From assembly GCA_018449715.1 (NCBI GenBank), contig JAAVVA010000005.1, forward strand, positions 372,001 to 436,000: 64,000 nt of DNA. The letters run 5' to 3'. A program made the position numbers and the translations under genes. The stretch comes from Acidobacteriaceae bacterium dw_441 (GTDB taxonomy: Bacteria; Acidobacteriota; Terriglobia; Terriglobales; Acidobacteriaceae). How positions within the stretch are numbered: the stretch's first letter is position 1; the number at the start of each line of letters is the position of its first letter. Shown in pieces: positions 18,616-28,631 of this stretch. Under the pieces are notes generated by a model. It did no database searches. It was not told the DNA's origin and was given only the letters and a program-made list of their open reading frames with translations.

Positions 18616-18712
18616 CTGCTCCCGTTGCAGGGCCTAGTATCACCGCGTAGCTAGCCATGAAGCTCACGAGTGTTCGGATGCTTCCTCGGCATTTCGGTGA
18701 AGGAGATTCGCG

Positions 18713-20338
18713 ATGACCACTGAGTTGGTTGGTAAGACCCTGCTGCTTGATAAGACTGAGAACCGTTCCACCGCATTTACGTCGACCCAACGGAAAGAGT
18801 ATGGACTGGAGGGCCTCCTTCCTCCCGCAGTAGAAACACTCGACCTGCAGGTTGAGCGCTGTCTCAGGCAACTTGCTATTAAGCCGAATAACCTCGAAGA
18901 GTACATCTACCTCTCGCAGCTTGCAGACGAAAACCAGACGCTGTTTTTCAAAGTCCTTTCGACCGATCCCGCACGATTTCTCCCCATCGTCTATGACCCT
19001 ACCGTTGCCGAGGCTTGCCTCAAGTTCGGACACATTTATCGCAAGCCGAACGGCTTATATTTGTCGATCGACCAACGAGGCCGCGTTAAGGAGGTGCTCA
19101 AGAACTGGCCAATCGAGGATATTCGCTTCATCTGCGTCAGCACAGGAGAACGGATACTTGGGCTTGGCGATATCGGCGCCAACGGCATGGGCATCCCCAT
19201 CGGTAAGCTGCAACTTTACACCGTATGCGCGGGTATCCCGCCCGCCCCGCTCCTGCCTGTTCTGCTCGACTGTGGGACAAACAACGAGGAGTACCTCAAA
19301 GACCCGCTTTATCTTGGCCTGCGCCAGAAGAGAGGAACGGTCGAAGAGCTTGACTCCTTCGTGCAGGAGTTCGTCGATGCGGTCCAGGAGTTGTATCCGA
19401 AGTGCTGTATTCACTTCGAGGACTGGAAAGGCGTCGACGCCCTGCGTCTGCTTGAAAAGTACTGCGACACCATCACCTGCTACAACGACGATATTCAGGG
19501 AACGGGAAGTGTTACAGTCGCTGGGCTCTACAATGCCCTCAAACTGACGGGCGGGAAACTGAGAGACCAGCGAGTCCTCTTTTTGGGAGCGGGATCTGCT
19601 GGAATTGGCATAGCCGACATGATTGCGTCGGCGATGGCCCTGGAGGGCCTCGCGATTGAGAAGGCCCACGAGCAGATTTCTCTGTTCGATGTGAATGGCC
19701 TGCTGGAGCCCTCTCGCACGGATCTGATTTCCGAACAGGTAAGATATGCACATGCGCACGTTCCATCGAAATCGTTCGTCGATGTGGTCCGCTCGCTCAA
19801 GCCGAGCATCATCATCGGTGTGAGCACGGCGGCCAAGGCTTTCAACGATGACGTCGTGAAGGCCATGTCGGAGATCAATGAGAAGCCCATCATCTTCGCG
19901 CTTTCGAATCCGACAGAGAAGGCGGAATGCACCGCGGAAGAAGCGTACAAGTGGTCGAACGGAAAGGCCGTCTACGCTGGAGGCGTGCAGTTTCCACCCG
20001 TTCACTTCAACGGCCAGGAATTTCTTCCCGGCCAAGCCAACAACTTCTACGTCTTCCCGGCGGTCGCGCTGGCTGTCTTCGCGACTGAGGCGACGCGAGT
20101 CCCGGACGAACTGTTTATCGAGGCAGCGCGCGCCCTTGCGAATCTCGTTACGTCGGAGCAGCTTACCAAGGGCATGGTGTACCCACCCCAGAGCAATATC
20201 TTTGAGGTTGAGATTCAAACGGCGATCGAGGTTGCCGCTAAAGTCTTCGACCTCGGCCTGGCTCGCGTGCCCCGTCCTTCTGACATCGCCGCATGGGTTC
20301 GTGGCATTCTGTACAAACCGGAGTACCCGGCGGCATAA
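18713..20338 (+). CDS. NAD-dependent malic enzyme
   Basis: 541 residues, the length of the large malic enzyme family (MaeA/SfcA type). It contains the malic signature region DIGANGMGIPIGKL with the active-site lysine, DDIQGTGSVT for metal and substrate binding, and the nucleotide-binding loop FLGAGSAGIGIADMI. A second dinucleotide segment, ALSNPTEKAECT, follows. It decarboxylates L-malate to pyruvate and makes NADH in the cytoplasm. GGAG sits 8 nt before the ATG. The ClC-type channel gene follows on the same strand, and the fumarase operon further right points to C4-dicarboxylate use. A regulon motif lies upstream. Confidence 0.93.
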   Translation: MTTELVGKTLLLDKTENRSTAFTSTQRKEYGLEGLLPPAVETLDLQVERCLRQLAIKPNNLEEYIYLSQLADENQTLFFKVLSTDPARFLPIVYDPTVAEACLKFGHIYRKPNGLYLSIDQRGRVKEVLKNWPIEDIRFICVSTGERILGLGDIGANGMGIPIGKLQLYTVCAGIPPAPLLPVLLDCGTNNEEYLKDPLYLGLRQKRGTVEELDSFVQEFVDAVQELYPKCCIHFEDWKGVDALRLLEKYCDTITCYNDDIQGTGSVTVAGLYNALKLTGGKLRDQRVLFLGAGSAGIGIADMIASAMALEGLAIEKAHEQISLFDVNGLLEPSRTDLISEQVRYAHAHVPSKSFVDVVRSLKPSIIIGVSTAAKAFNDDVVKAMSEINEKPIIFALSNPTEKAECTAEEAYKWSNGKAVYAGGVQFPPVHFNGQEFLPGQANNFYVFPAVALAVFATEATRVPDELFIEAARALANLVTSEQLTKGMVYPPQSNIFEVEIQTAIEVAAKVFDLGLARVPRPSDIAAWVRGILYKPEYPAA

Positions 20339-20379
20339 AGCGACGCTGGTTGAGTTGCTTTCGGGACTGCCTGAACACC

Positions 20380-21678
20380 ATGACCACACGAGCCCAAGCA
20401 TCTCCGACAGCAACATGGATAGCAGCGACGGTTCTTGTGGGGCTTGTTGCTGGACTCGGTGGCATGGGGCTGGGACTGTTGTTGCATTTCATTCAGCATC
20501 ACGCCTATGGCTACAGTCTGCACTCTCTGGTCGGCACGGAGACCTTTCTCGACGGGGTCTCCGCCGCCACCCCAGAGCGTCGGTTTCTGATTCTTGCTCT
20601 CTGCGGTTTTGTGGCTGGAGTCGGCTGGTGGGCCATTCATCGTTTTGGACGCCCGTTGGTGTCCATAGCCAAGGCTGTGAACGGCGGCCAACGTATGCCG
20701 TTTGTCAGTACAGTCGCGCATGACCTGCTGCAGATCGCCACGGTGGCTCTGGGATCTCCGCTCGGACGAGAGGTCGCCCCGAGAGAACTTGGCGCACTCC
20801 TGGCGGGTATGGTGTCCCGACGCTTCGGGCTCACTATGCCCGAACAGCGCATTCTGACTGCCTGTGGAGCGGGCGCGGGCCTGGCCGCAGTCTACAACGT
20901 GCCACTCGGCGGCGCTCTCTTCACCCTCGAAGTGCTGTTGACGACCTTTGATCTGACCGCTCTGCTTCCGGCCCTTGCAACCTCTGTCATTGCGGCCGTC
21001 GTCGCCTGGGTCGGACTTGGAAATCAAGTCCCTTATGAACTCCCTCGACTGTCCGTCAGCTCCTCGCTCATCGCATGGTCCATCGTGGCGGGACCGATCT
21101 TAGGCATCGCTGCCCACTACTTCATCGAGATGACGCAGAGCGCGACGAAGAGCTCACCAAAGGACTGGCGGCAGATTCCCTGGAGCATCGCGACCTTCGC
21201 GTCCATCGGAATCATTGCCATGAAGTTCCCGCAGTTATTGGGGAATGGCAAAGGAATCGGATACCTTGCCTTCAACAGCGACCTCACCCTCACGTTTGCG
21301 TGCATTCTTCTCCTGCTGCGACTCTTAGTCATCCTGGCAAGTCTCCGTGCGGGCGCGGCTGGTGGGCTGCTCACTCCGGGGCTGACGCTCGGGTGTTTGA
21401 TCGCGGTCATATTGGGAGTCGTCTGGGCCAGCTTTTGGCCGGGAGTTCCGGCCGGGGCATTTGCCATCGTTGGTGGCGCTGCCTTTCTCGCATCGTCCAT
21501 GAAGATGCCGTTGACGGCAATCGCTCTCGCGATGGAGTTCACACACGTTGACAATAGTTTCCTGGTGCCAATCGCGTTCGCAGTTGTCGGCTCGGTACTG
21601 GTGTCGCAGTACCTTGGAGGACGTGCCCGCACGCCGTTTGCGGGCAGTACGACGTCAGAGCATGGAGAGGCCGTGTAG
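20380..21678 (+). CDS. ClC-family chloride channel/transporter
   Basis: About 433 residues with 10 or more hydrophobic helices. GSPLGREVAPRELGALL corresponds to the ClC GREGP filter helix, with the gating glutamate kept but GP replaced by VA. GAGAGLAAVYNVPLGGALFTLE and GAAGGLLTPGLTLGCLIA are the other two conserved filter segments. It would move chloride or a similar anion, often with proton antiport. An ATG at 20380 fits the hydrophobic N-terminus better than the upstream start inside the malic enzyme gene. The 41-nt gap to malic enzyme suggests co-transcription, perhaps to balance charge or pH during malate decarboxylation. Confidence 0.88.
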   Translation: MTTRAQASPTATWIAATVLVGLVAGLGGMGLGLLLHFIQHHAYGYSLHSLVGTETFLDGVSAATPERRFLILALCGFVAGVGWWAIHRFGRPLVSIAKAVNGGQRMPFVSTVAHDLLQIATVALGSPLGREVAPRELGALLAGMVSRRFGLTMPEQRILTACGAGAGLAAVYNVPLGGALFTLEVLLTTFDLTALLPALATSVIAAVVAWVGLGNQVPYELPRLSVSSSLIAWSIVAGPILGIAAHYFIEMTQSATKSSPKDWRQIPWSIATFASIGIIAMKFPQLLGNGKGIGYLAFNSDLTLTFACILLLLRLLVILASLRAGAAGGLLTPGLTLGCLIAVILGVVWASFWPGVPAGAFAIVGGAAFLASSMKMPLTAIALAMEFTHVDNSFLVPIAFAVVGSVLVSQYLGGRARTPFAGSTTSEHGEAV

Positions 21679-21722
21679 TTCTTCCTGCGCCGATCTCACT
21701 GCAAATGCAATCGACATCATCT

Positions 21723-22664
21723 TCACCGACCCAATGCCAGAGTCAGTGGCACAGTGATGATCAGGGACAACGTGGATAGCAACAGGATTGACGCCGTCTC
21801 TCCTTGCAACGCCTTATATTTTGTCGCAAACAACACCACAATCGTGGCCATCGGGAAGCTGCAGCAGACCAGCGATTCACGCACGAAGACTCCCTGCGCC
21901 CGGAACAGATGGACAAGCACGAAAAAGCACAGGGTTTGAATGCTGATTCTGGCGACGGACCCTATCAGAACGAAACGTGAGAAGTGAAACGAGTAGGCAT
22001 TGAGCGTCAAGCCGACAGCGAATAGGGCTACGCCTGAGGTCGCCGAGCCGATCATAGCGAATGCGCTCGAAACTTCGACTGGCAAGGGAATATTGAGCAG
22101 TACGAAGAGAACGCCGCCTATGGGCGCCCATAGCAACGGAGATTTCAACCCTGCCTGCAAGCCTTTCATGATCGCATCGCGACGCGAAACGTTTGCTGAG
22201 TCTCCACCACTGTTCATTTCGAGCAGGATGATCGCTAGAGGAACAGTGAGATTGATAGCGAGCGCCACCAGTCCTACGGTCCCTGCGCTTGTTGGACCTA
22301 AGAGTGGTTTCAATACCGCGATTCCGAAGACCGGCGTTGCCGATGTCGAGAGGAAAAGCGCACAGATAACCGCCGCGGTGCCGCGTAGGCTGGGTATCCT
22401 GTCCAGAATGAACCAGGAGACCAAAAATAGGCCTACATGCGCTACCAGAAGTGCGACAACGACCCTGCCTTGCTGCAAGAGCAGCGGTCGCTGAATATCC
22501 GTCATGCTGACGAACAGTGATGCGGGTAGAGCATAGCCGAGCGCCAGCTTGCTCAAGCCGGCGGCCTGATTCGTATCGAATGAGTGGCGGCGTCCTGCCA
22601 GGTAGCCAAGAGCAAGGACGAAAAAGACGGGGAGCAAAGCGCCAAACAAGCCACCGCTATTCAT
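21723..22664 (-). CDS. AEC-family permease (auxin efflux carrier/malate permease superfamily)
   Basis: 313 residues with about ten hydrophobic segments, beginning GALLPVFFVLALGYLAGR and ending LSTLSLIITVPLTLALGR. This is the pattern of the AEC family, which includes bacterial malate and malonate permeases such as MdcF and MleP. GGAGG lies a few bases before the ATG. It is 15 nt downstream of the porin gene and in the same direction, and fumarase is upstream, so it probably carries a C4-dicarboxylate across the inner membrane. It converges with the ClC gene. Confidence 0.85.
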   Translation of the reverse strand: MNSGGLFGALLPVFFVLALGYLAGRRHSFDTNQAAGLSKLALGYALPASLFVSMTDIQRPLLLQQGRVVVALLVAHVGLFLVSWFILDRIPSLRGTAAVICALFLSTSATPVFGIAVLKPLLGPTSAGTVGLVALAINLTVPLAIILLEMNSGGDSANVSRRDAIMKGLQAGLKSPLLWAPIGGVLFVLLNIPLPVEVSSAFAMIGSATSGVALFAVGLTLNAYSFHFSRFVLIGSVARISIQTLCFFVLVHLFRAQGVFVRESLVCCSFPMATIVVLFATKYKALQGETASILLLSTLSLIITVPLTLALGR

Positions 22665-22679
22665 GGGATCCCTCCAGAA

Positions 22680-23978
22680 TCAAAAGTCGATCTTCGTGCG
22701 TAGTCCAACAACGGTTGCTCTGTGCAGTCCGCCACCTACGTTCACGTAGTACTGAACGACCGGCTGTACGAGCATGGACGGAGTCACGTGCAACATCGAG
22801 TTCAGTTCCAGACCGTGCTCCAGTCTGAAGCTCGAGGAGCCAGCGGGCCGAAAGTCCGGGCTGAGATGGTTAAGGACATATCCGAAGGATGCTGTGTTGT
22901 GAAACTTGACCGGCAATAGCTCGTTGTATCGAACTCCCGCCGTAAACTGGCGATCATTTCGATTGACGTCCGAAGGACTCCAGTCAATGGAGGCGGTGGC
23001 GTCAAGGCCTTTTGATCCGGCTGGGTCAACTCGCCAGAGAGCCTGGTTCGCCATCCAATACATCAGGTAGTCGCCGCCACGGAAAGTAGCATTGTTCGGT
23101 CGCGTGAATTTCCCCGGGTTGTAAGCAGCCCCAAACTTATAAAGGCCGGAGTAACCTTTCCGTGTCTCCAGGTTGTCGAAACCACGCACCGAACCGGCAT
23201 TCGTTCCAGGGCTGAAACCGATCTCAGACACGTTCATGACTGCGCCACGGAACTGCGGCACAAGTCCTGTCGGGTTATGAGCGTATGGATTCCGGTCCGC
23301 CGCGAAGACCATCGACTTGATATAAGCGTGCGAAAGAGGCGCGACGCGAAGTTCCAGTGCTGGTGTCGAAGGTGGATCGAAGGACTCGTAGGTAGTCACG
23401 AGGTTACCGAGCGCGTAGCCCATTGGTTCGAAGATGAAAGATGCGCCGTAGTGTTGTACTCCGTAGAAATCCTGGGCCGCGAACTGCCCGATCCGTGCGA
23501 CGACCTGATCCTTGTGGTATCGCTTCTCAAGCCACCAGGAATCCAGGCGAAGCGTATTCCCGCTCGACATGCCGCTTGGACTTGTTAGCAGTTCAAGATA
23601 CTGGCCGAGATTCCCGCCAGCCTGCCAGACAGCTGTCGCATGAAAGTAGGTATTTTGCCAGTGCGTCAGAGTTCCGAGGTTGAGGTCAATCGTGCCTCTA
23701 AAACGATTCCAACTTGCGAATCGTTCGGGCTGTTCGCTTCTGACGTTCCAGAGATGATCTGCGACGTATTGAAGATCGAATTGGACTCCGTGCTCTTCGA
23801 GCCGTCCTCTTTCACCTTTCCACTCTCCCAAGGCATGAGTTTGCATACCGGGCGCAAACTCATGCCGATTGGATCCACTCAGCGTCTCTTCGGAGGTGGT
23901 CTGCGCAGTCGAGTGCATGGTCCCCCAGCAGATAGACACGAATAGCATCAGGATTAGGTGAAGCCGCTTGCGTAACAT
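22680..23978 (-). CDS. OprB-type carbohydrate-selective outer-membrane porin
   Basis: 432 residues with a signal peptide (LHLILMLFVSICWGTMHSTAQ) and then alternating beta-strand sequence rich in aromatic residues. The OprB signature features are present: an early block with DLQYVADHLWN, later a segment like YYVNVGGG, and a C-terminal strand ending in phenylalanine (LRTKIDF), typical of outer-membrane insertion. OprB porins admit sugars and other small solutes. In this operon, between fumarase and the AEC permease, it is likely the outer-membrane route for the same organic acid, by inference. Confidence 0.85.
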   Translation of the reverse strand: MLRKRLHLILMLFVSICWGTMHSTAQTTSEETLSGSNRHEFAPGMQTHALGEWKGERGRLEEHGVQFDLQYVADHLWNVRSEQPERFASWNRFRGTIDLNLGTLTHWQNTYFHATAVWQAGGNLGQYLELLTSPSGMSSGNTLRLDSWWLEKRYHKDQVVARIGQFAAQDFYGVQHYGASFIFEPMGYALGNLVTTYESFDPPSTPALELRVAPLSHAYIKSMVFAADRNPYAHNPTGLVPQFRGAVMNVSEIGFSPGTNAGSVRGFDNLETRKGYSGLYKFGAAYNPGKFTRPNNATFRGGDYLMYWMANQALWRVDPAGSKGLDATASIDWSPSDVNRNDRQFTAGVRYNELLPVKFHNTASFGYVLNHLSPDFRPAGSSSFRLEHGLELNSMLHVTPSMLVQPVVQYYVNVGGGLHRATVVGLRTKIDF

Positions 23979-24031
23979 GGCCGTCTCTGCTCATGGCGTT
24001 GGGAGATTCGAGTCGGGACGAATCGAAATTA

Positions 24032-25486
24032 TTAGTTATGCGGAAACACCATCTGCTCTGGATTCACGATCTCGTCGAATTTCTCCTCGGAGATCCATCC
24101 CGTCTTCAGCGCCGCGACTTTAAGGGTTGTTCCTTCATCGAGCGCGGTGTGCGCGATCTTTGAGGCCTTGTCGTAGCCGATCACGGGGCTCAGAGCGGTC
24201 ACCAGCATCAGCGAGTTGCCGACGAATTCTGCGATCCTCTTCGAGTTCAACTCGGTCCCGTCGACCGAATACTCGCGGAACTTTTCGCACCCATCTGCCA
24301 GAATCCGCGCGGAATGGAGAAAGTTGTTGATGATGATCGGGCGCATGGCGTTCAACTCGAAGTTGCCCTGCGAGCCTGCAAACGCAACCGCGCTGTCATC
24401 ACCCAGGACCTGAATGCAGATCATTACTATTGCTTCGCATTGCGTGGGGTTCACCTTGCCTGGCATGATCGACGATCCCGGCTCATTGGCGGGCAGAATA
24501 AGCTCGCCTAACCCACAGCGGGGACCGGATGCCAGCCACCGCATATCATTCGCGATCTTCATGAGAGCGACTGCAAGAGAGCGCAAGCCCGCGTGAGCAT
24601 TCACCATCGCATCGAGTGAGCCCTGGGCCGCAAACTTGTTTGGGGCCGTCTTGAAGGGGTAACCCGTCAGCTCAGCGATCTTTGCGGCGATTTCTTCTGC
24701 GAAACCTTTGGGGGCATTCAGTCCGGTTCCTACCGCAGTACCTCCGGCAGCCAGCTCATAAAGTCCGGGCAGAGAATTGTCCACAAGACGAAGCGCATCG
24801 CGCAGCTGCGTGGCATAGCCGGACCATTCCTGTCCGACCGAGAGCGGCACAGCGTCTTCAAGGTGGGTCCGTCCGATCTTGATGACCTTCATCCACTCAG
24901 CCGACTTCGCTTCGATCACTTCGGCGAGCGCTGTCACTTTGGGGAACAGGGTCTTCTTCAGCTCAAGCACACTGGCAATGTGCATCGCCGTGGGAAACGT
25001 GTCGTTCGAAGACTGCGCCATGTTGACATGGTCGTTCGGATGGACGGGCGTCTTGCTTCCGAGCTCTCCACCAAGCAATTGGATGGCTCGGTTTGAGATC
25101 ACCTCGTTCACGTTCATGTTCGATTGAGTCCCCGATCCGGTCTGCCACACGTAGAGGGGGAAATGGACATCAAGTTCTCCGGCAATCACTTCATCTGCGG
25201 CCTTGACGATGGCTTCGCATCTCCATGTTTCGAGGCGCCCAGCGGCTGTATTCACCAACGCGGCCGCTTTCTTGACGTAACCATACGCATGGTAGACCTC
25301 TTTCGGCATGCGATCATGTCCAATCGAGAAATGAACTAAGGATCGTTGTGTCTGTGCGCCCCAGTACTTGTCCGCAGGGACATCGATGCCTCCCATGGAG
25401 TCGGTTTCATGCCGTTCTCCGGTTGCATCGATTCCGATGGGGACGTTGTTGAGTTGCGGTATGTGTTCCTTTTCCTGAGTCGACAT
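24032..25486 (-). CDS. fumC: Fumarate hydratase, class II
   Basis: 484 residues. The fumarase/aspartase signature [11 protein letters not shown] is present. Other active-site blocks are [35 protein letters not shown] and [14 protein letters not shown]. The N-terminus is about 20 residues longer than Escherichia coli FumC. It interconverts fumarate and L-malate in the TCA cycle as a homotetramer. CAGGAG precedes the ATG. It is first in an apparent operon with the porin and AEC permease, and an exact regulon motif sits 69 nt upstream. Together with malic enzyme this makes a fumarate-malate-pyruvate route. Confidence 0.95.
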   Translation of the reverse strand: MSTQEKEHIPQLNNVPIGIDATGERHETDSMGGIDVPADKYWGAQTQRSLVHFSIGHDRMPKEVYHAYGYVKKAAALVNTAAGRLETWRCEAIVKAADEVIAGELDVHFPLYVWQTGSGTQSNMNVNEVISNRAIQLLGGELGSKTPVHPNDHVNMAQSSNDTFPTAMHIASVLELKKTLFPKVTALAEVIEAKSAEWMKVIKIGRTHLEDAVPLSVGQEWSGYATQLRDALRLVDNSLPGLYELAAGGTAVGTGLNAPKGFAEEIAAKIAELTGYPFKTAPNKFAAQGSLDAMVNAHAGLRSLAVALMKIANDMRWLASGPRCGLGELILPANEPGSSIMPGKVNPTQCEAIVMICIQVLGDDSAVAFAGSQGNFELNAMRPIIINNFLHSARILADGCEKFREYSVDGTELNSKRIAEFVGNSLMLVTALSPVIGYDKASKIAHTALDEGTTLKVAALKTGWISEEKFDEIVNPEQMVFPHN

Positions 25487-25555
25487 ATCACTCTCCTGTT
25501 AGAGCCACGGCAATGGACATAGCCGCAATTCTAGGGAGATGATTCGTGGGCCGCC

Positions 25556-25573
25556 ATTATACGTTTGTATGTA
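25556..25573 (-). promoter_or_regulatory. Regulon motif, copy D
   Basis: Exact 18-mer TACATACAAACGTATAAT read towards fumC, 69 nt before its ATG. It contains a consensus -10 hexamer and likely sets the operon promoter and operator. Confidence 0.65.
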
Positions 25574-25663
25574 TAAGACCCCTGCGGCGATCAACACCTG
25601 GCTGTTTCGAAATCGCTTGTGTCGTATCGCTCGGAATAGAAGCGACGGAGGATCGCCAGCCTC

Positions 25664-26248
25664 TCACGGCTGTGTCCGTTCTTTAAGAGCAAGTGATCCA
25701 GCATCGAGGAATGGAAGGGAGATGGTCGCAACGCCATATGCAGCGCTGATGGCCAGCAACCCCATATCGTGCGCGCCAAGAGCGCTGCGAGTAAGTTCCA
25801 AAACCCCGTAGGCATTCATGACAGCCGCAAGACTATACGGGCGCCCCACGATTTCAGCACATAATCTCTCAAACAAATTAGGGGACTTGGCGAGTCTGGC
25901 ACCGGCATTGCGCAATTCGTTTTGAAAGCCGATTATGGCCGACGCAGGAATGTAGCCGAGTGGAGTTCGAACGCGGTGCCAGTCAACAGAATGCGCATGT
26001 ATGCCGCTCATCGAAAGCAGAACACTCCCGAGGATCACGCCAGCCGCATTGAGACGCGGTGCGGCGACTGGATGACGCGTCTTCTGGCGCAAGGCGTAAT
26101 CCGCTGCTATCCATAGGAATCCCACGGCCGTTTCCATATTCGGGTGGAGACCGCGCCTACTCAAAAGGCCAATATTTCCGCCAATGAGGCTTAGAGCAAC
26201 AACAGTCGGTGCAGCAGCAAGGGCTGCTCGCTTTTGTACTTCGAGCAT
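25664..26248 (-). CDS. Hypothetical membrane protein (194 aa)
   Basis: No family recognised. Four or five moderately hydrophobic segments are visible: AAAPTVVALSLIGGNIGLL, TAVGFLWIAADYAL, LNAAGVILGSVLLSMSGI, a segment around YSLAAVMNAYGVLEL, and GLLAISAAYGVATISL. This suggests an inner-membrane protein. Codon use looks like that of its neighbours. It lies between the fumC promoter region and an AraC gene on the same strand; a functional link to either cannot be judged. Confidence 0.6.
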   Translation of the reverse strand: MLEVQKRAALAAAPTVVALSLIGGNIGLLSRRGLHPNMETAVGFLWIAADYALRQKTRHPVAAPRLNAAGVILGSVLLSMSGIHAHSVDWHRVRTPLGYIPASAIIGFQNELRNAGARLAKSPNLFERLCAEIVGRPYSLAAVMNAYGVLELTRSALGAHDMGLLAISAAYGVATISLPFLDAGSLALKERTQP

Positions 26249-26302
26249 CAGAAATCCAGATCTCCAAGGGCGACGATACGGCTCAAGGAAGGGAAAGAGA
26301 AA

Positions 26303-27328
26303 TCAAGAATGAGTTTCTACAAGAGCATTGTGCTCATCGTCTGCGCTCCACGGCACGTCCGTTGACACGGCTGAGGATTGTTGGGCCACTCGATATAACC
26401 TCGGAGCTGAACCTCGAACGCGTTTGAATGCATTACTGAAGGCGCTTTCAGAGTTATATCCGAGGGAGTTTGCCAGGTCAGCGACCTTCACATCTTTGTC
26501 GCGAAGCGCTCTCTCCGCTAAGCACATACGCCATTCGGTGAGATAAGTTAGTGGCCCCGTTCCGGCAGCGGCTTTGAACCTTTCTGCGAAACCCGTTCGC
26601 GACATGGCGGCGATGCGGGCGAGATCATCCAGATGCCATTGCTTACCCGGCGCGGCGTGCATGGCTTGTAACGCAGGTGCCAGCTTTTGGTCTCGGATCA
26701 CACGCAGCAAACCAAGAGAATTTGCATCTGCCTCCTCCAGGTAATGCCGCAGCATTTGAACCAACATGAGTTGCGTGATCTGTGTAACTGCTGCGCTGTA
26801 TCCCGGCTGAGAATCCAGCCGCTCGCGAACGAGCTCCCGTAAGAGCCATTGGATCGTTGACGCTCGCGGAGACGCCGCACGAACAATCATGACCTCCGGA
26901 AGGATGTCCGAGATGAGAGGGCCGTGTACCTTGTCTAGCAGAACGTGGCCGCCCACCACGAAAGTTTCGTCAGAGGTTCCGACTTTCTCGATTGTCCCCC
27001 CCTCTGGCGGAAACACATCCTCGAGGCGGAGAGGGGTAGGGTCGAAGCCATCACCGACAACAAAGCCTCGCCGGCCAGACAGGAGCATGGCCTCGCCTTG
27101 CTCCAAATGTTCAGTTACCGTCTCGCCATCCATTCTGAGCCAACAGTGCCCCGTCGCTACTCCGAAGAATTTGATCTTCCCAGGCGCGGGAAAGCGCAGC
27201 GCCCATTCGCCTCCAGCTGTAAAACCTCCGGATAAGACGGAACGAGCATCGGCCAGTTCGAGGAACTCGGAAAAAGGGTCTGTCGCCATTTCTGTACTAT
27301 CGCGCATGTTGTATGGATTTTCAAGCAT
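26303..27328 (-). CDS. AraC-family regulator with N-terminal cupin domain
   Basis: 341 residues. The N-terminal half matches the AraC_binding (cupin_6) type, with GECAL-like strands, FFGVATGHCWL and a LLSGRRGFVVGDG turn. The C-terminal double HTH is DLARIAAMSRTGFAERFKAAAG, then VADLANSLGYNSESAFSNAFKR and the tail SAPRLYR. Regulators of this subfamily often control efflux or oxidoreductase genes. It diverges from another AraC gene 125 nt away. Starts at 27328 or 27289 are both possible, as neither has a strong ribosome-binding site. Confidence 0.88.
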   Translation of the reverse strand: MLENPYNMRDSTEMATDPFSEFLELADARSVLSGGFTAGGEWALRFPAPGKIKFFGVATGHCWLRMDGETVTEHLEQGEAMLLSGRRGFVVGDGFDPTPLRLEDVFPPEGGTIEKVGTSDETFVVGGHVLLDKVHGPLISDILPEVMIVRAASPRASTIQWLLRELVRERLDSQPGYSAAVTQITQLMLVQMLRHYLEEADANSLGLLRVIRDQKLAPALQAMHAAPGKQWHLDDLARIAAMSRTGFAERFKAAAGTGPLTYLTEWRMCLAERALRDKDVKVADLANSLGYNSESAFSNAFKRVRGSAPRLYRVAQQSSAVSTDVPWSADDEHNALVETHS

Positions 27329-27452
27329 TCAGAATACGGATAGAGAAGCCTAAAGTGATTACGGAGAACGATTTAGGTGTGACCACATGGCAATGACTGA
27401 GGCACACTTTAGCGCGTTCTAGGAACTGTTTTGCAGGTAAGCACGATACAGC

Positions 27453-28448
27453 ATGACTGAGACCATCCATGTCGACGATATTGCTTACTGGCATGAGGTG
27501 ATCCTCGCTCATCTGTTGCAGGGAGAGTGTTCCAAGATCGATCCGAAGTTCACGGCAGACCTTGCTGTAACGCGAATGTCAGATCTTCGAGTTGCAAGAA
27601 TCCAGAGTGTTCCGCATCGCTATGAGAGAACTGAGAAGCATCTACGAAACTCACATCAAAACGACCTTGTCCTGATAGCACAGTTAACGGGATCTTCGGT
27701 TCAGACTCAGGATGGTCGAGAACTCTTGCTCAATCCGGGCGAAATCATGTGCTTCGATTCGACCCGCCCTCTGACTCTTTCTCTACAGACTGAGTTCGAT
27801 CAACTCGTTCTGCATATTCCAAGGGAGATCGTTCTCGAGTCGCTCGGACCTACGGAACGATTCACCACCGTGGAGCTCACCAAGCGGACTCCGGTGGGGG
27901 GACTCTTAGTGTCCTTTCTCAAAAGCATCGACCAGGTTCTGAATCAGGTATCCTCGTCCACGGCTTCGCAGCTATCCCAAACTGCGATTTCTCTGGTCAT
28001 GACGGCTCTCGCCGAACAATCATCGATGAAGCTCGACCATCCGAACTGGGCGCGGAATGCGCTTCTCTATCGCGCGGAGCAATTCATTCTGAATCATTCA
28101 CGAATCCAAACGCTGACTTCTCAGATGGTTGCGGAGTCGCTGGGAATCAGTCTCAGATATTTGCAGCACATCTTTCAAGACATGAGACGGACACCAAGTG
28201 AGTGTATATGGGAATGCCGATTGCGAAACAGTGAACAGGATCTGAACAACCCGTGCCTTGGTGCTCTTACGATCAGCGATATTGCTTCCCGAAGCGGATT
28301 CTCCGATTTCGCTCATTTCAGCCGCCGATTCAAGGCCGCGTATGGAATTTCGCCAACCGAATATCGCAATCGGGCACAGGAGAAGCTTATGCGAACGACG
28401 GACCTCGCATCCTATCGACCGAATCTGGACGATACGCGCTTGCAGTGA
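27453..28448 (+). CDS. AraC-family transcriptional regulator (AraC_binding_2 type)
   Basis: 331 residues. The N-terminal half fits the AraC_binding_2 sensor of FeaR/NphR-like regulators, with NDLVLIAQLTGSS, a LNPGEIMCFDSTRP strand and LVLHIPREIV. The C-terminal HTH pair is MVAESLGISLRYLQHIFQDM, then ISDIASRSGFSDFAHFSRRFKAAYG and SPTEYR. An AGG box lies 12 nt before the ATG. It is divergent from the cupin AraC gene and upstream of the sigma-54 activator gene in the same direction. The target is unknown. Confidence 0.88.
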   Translation: MTETIHVDDIAYWHEVILAHLLQGECSKIDPKFTADLAVTRMSDLRVARIQSVPHRYERTEKHLRNSHQNDLVLIAQLTGSSVQTQDGRELLLNPGEIMCFDSTRPLTLSLQTEFDQLVLHIPREIVLESLGPTERFTTVELTKRTPVGGLLVSFLKSIDQVLNQVSSSTASQLSQTAISLVMTALAEQSSMKLDHPNWARNALLYRAEQFILNHSRIQTLTSQMVAESLGISLRYLQHIFQDMRRTPSECIWECRLRNSEQDLNNPCLGALTISDIASRSGFSDFAHFSRRFKAAYGISPTEYRNRAQEKLMRTTDLASYRPNLDDTRLQ

Positions 28449-28631
28449 CGTTGCATGTCGACATTCAGTCGCGCTTAATCAGAGTTCACAGATCGAAACG
28501 AAAGGCGATTTTGCGCTGGCAGATGATTGATCACACGGTTGCTAATATCTAGCCCCATCCTCACTCCCAGGAGATGAATATCTGTGGGTGCGGGGCAGAT
28601 TTGGTTACCGTGCATTCACGGGAGCGGCCTT

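Noticed and set aside
19055..20416. 453-codon open frame on the minus strand
   Set aside because: Lies opposite the malic enzyme gene; high-GC codon bias leaves the complementary frame open.
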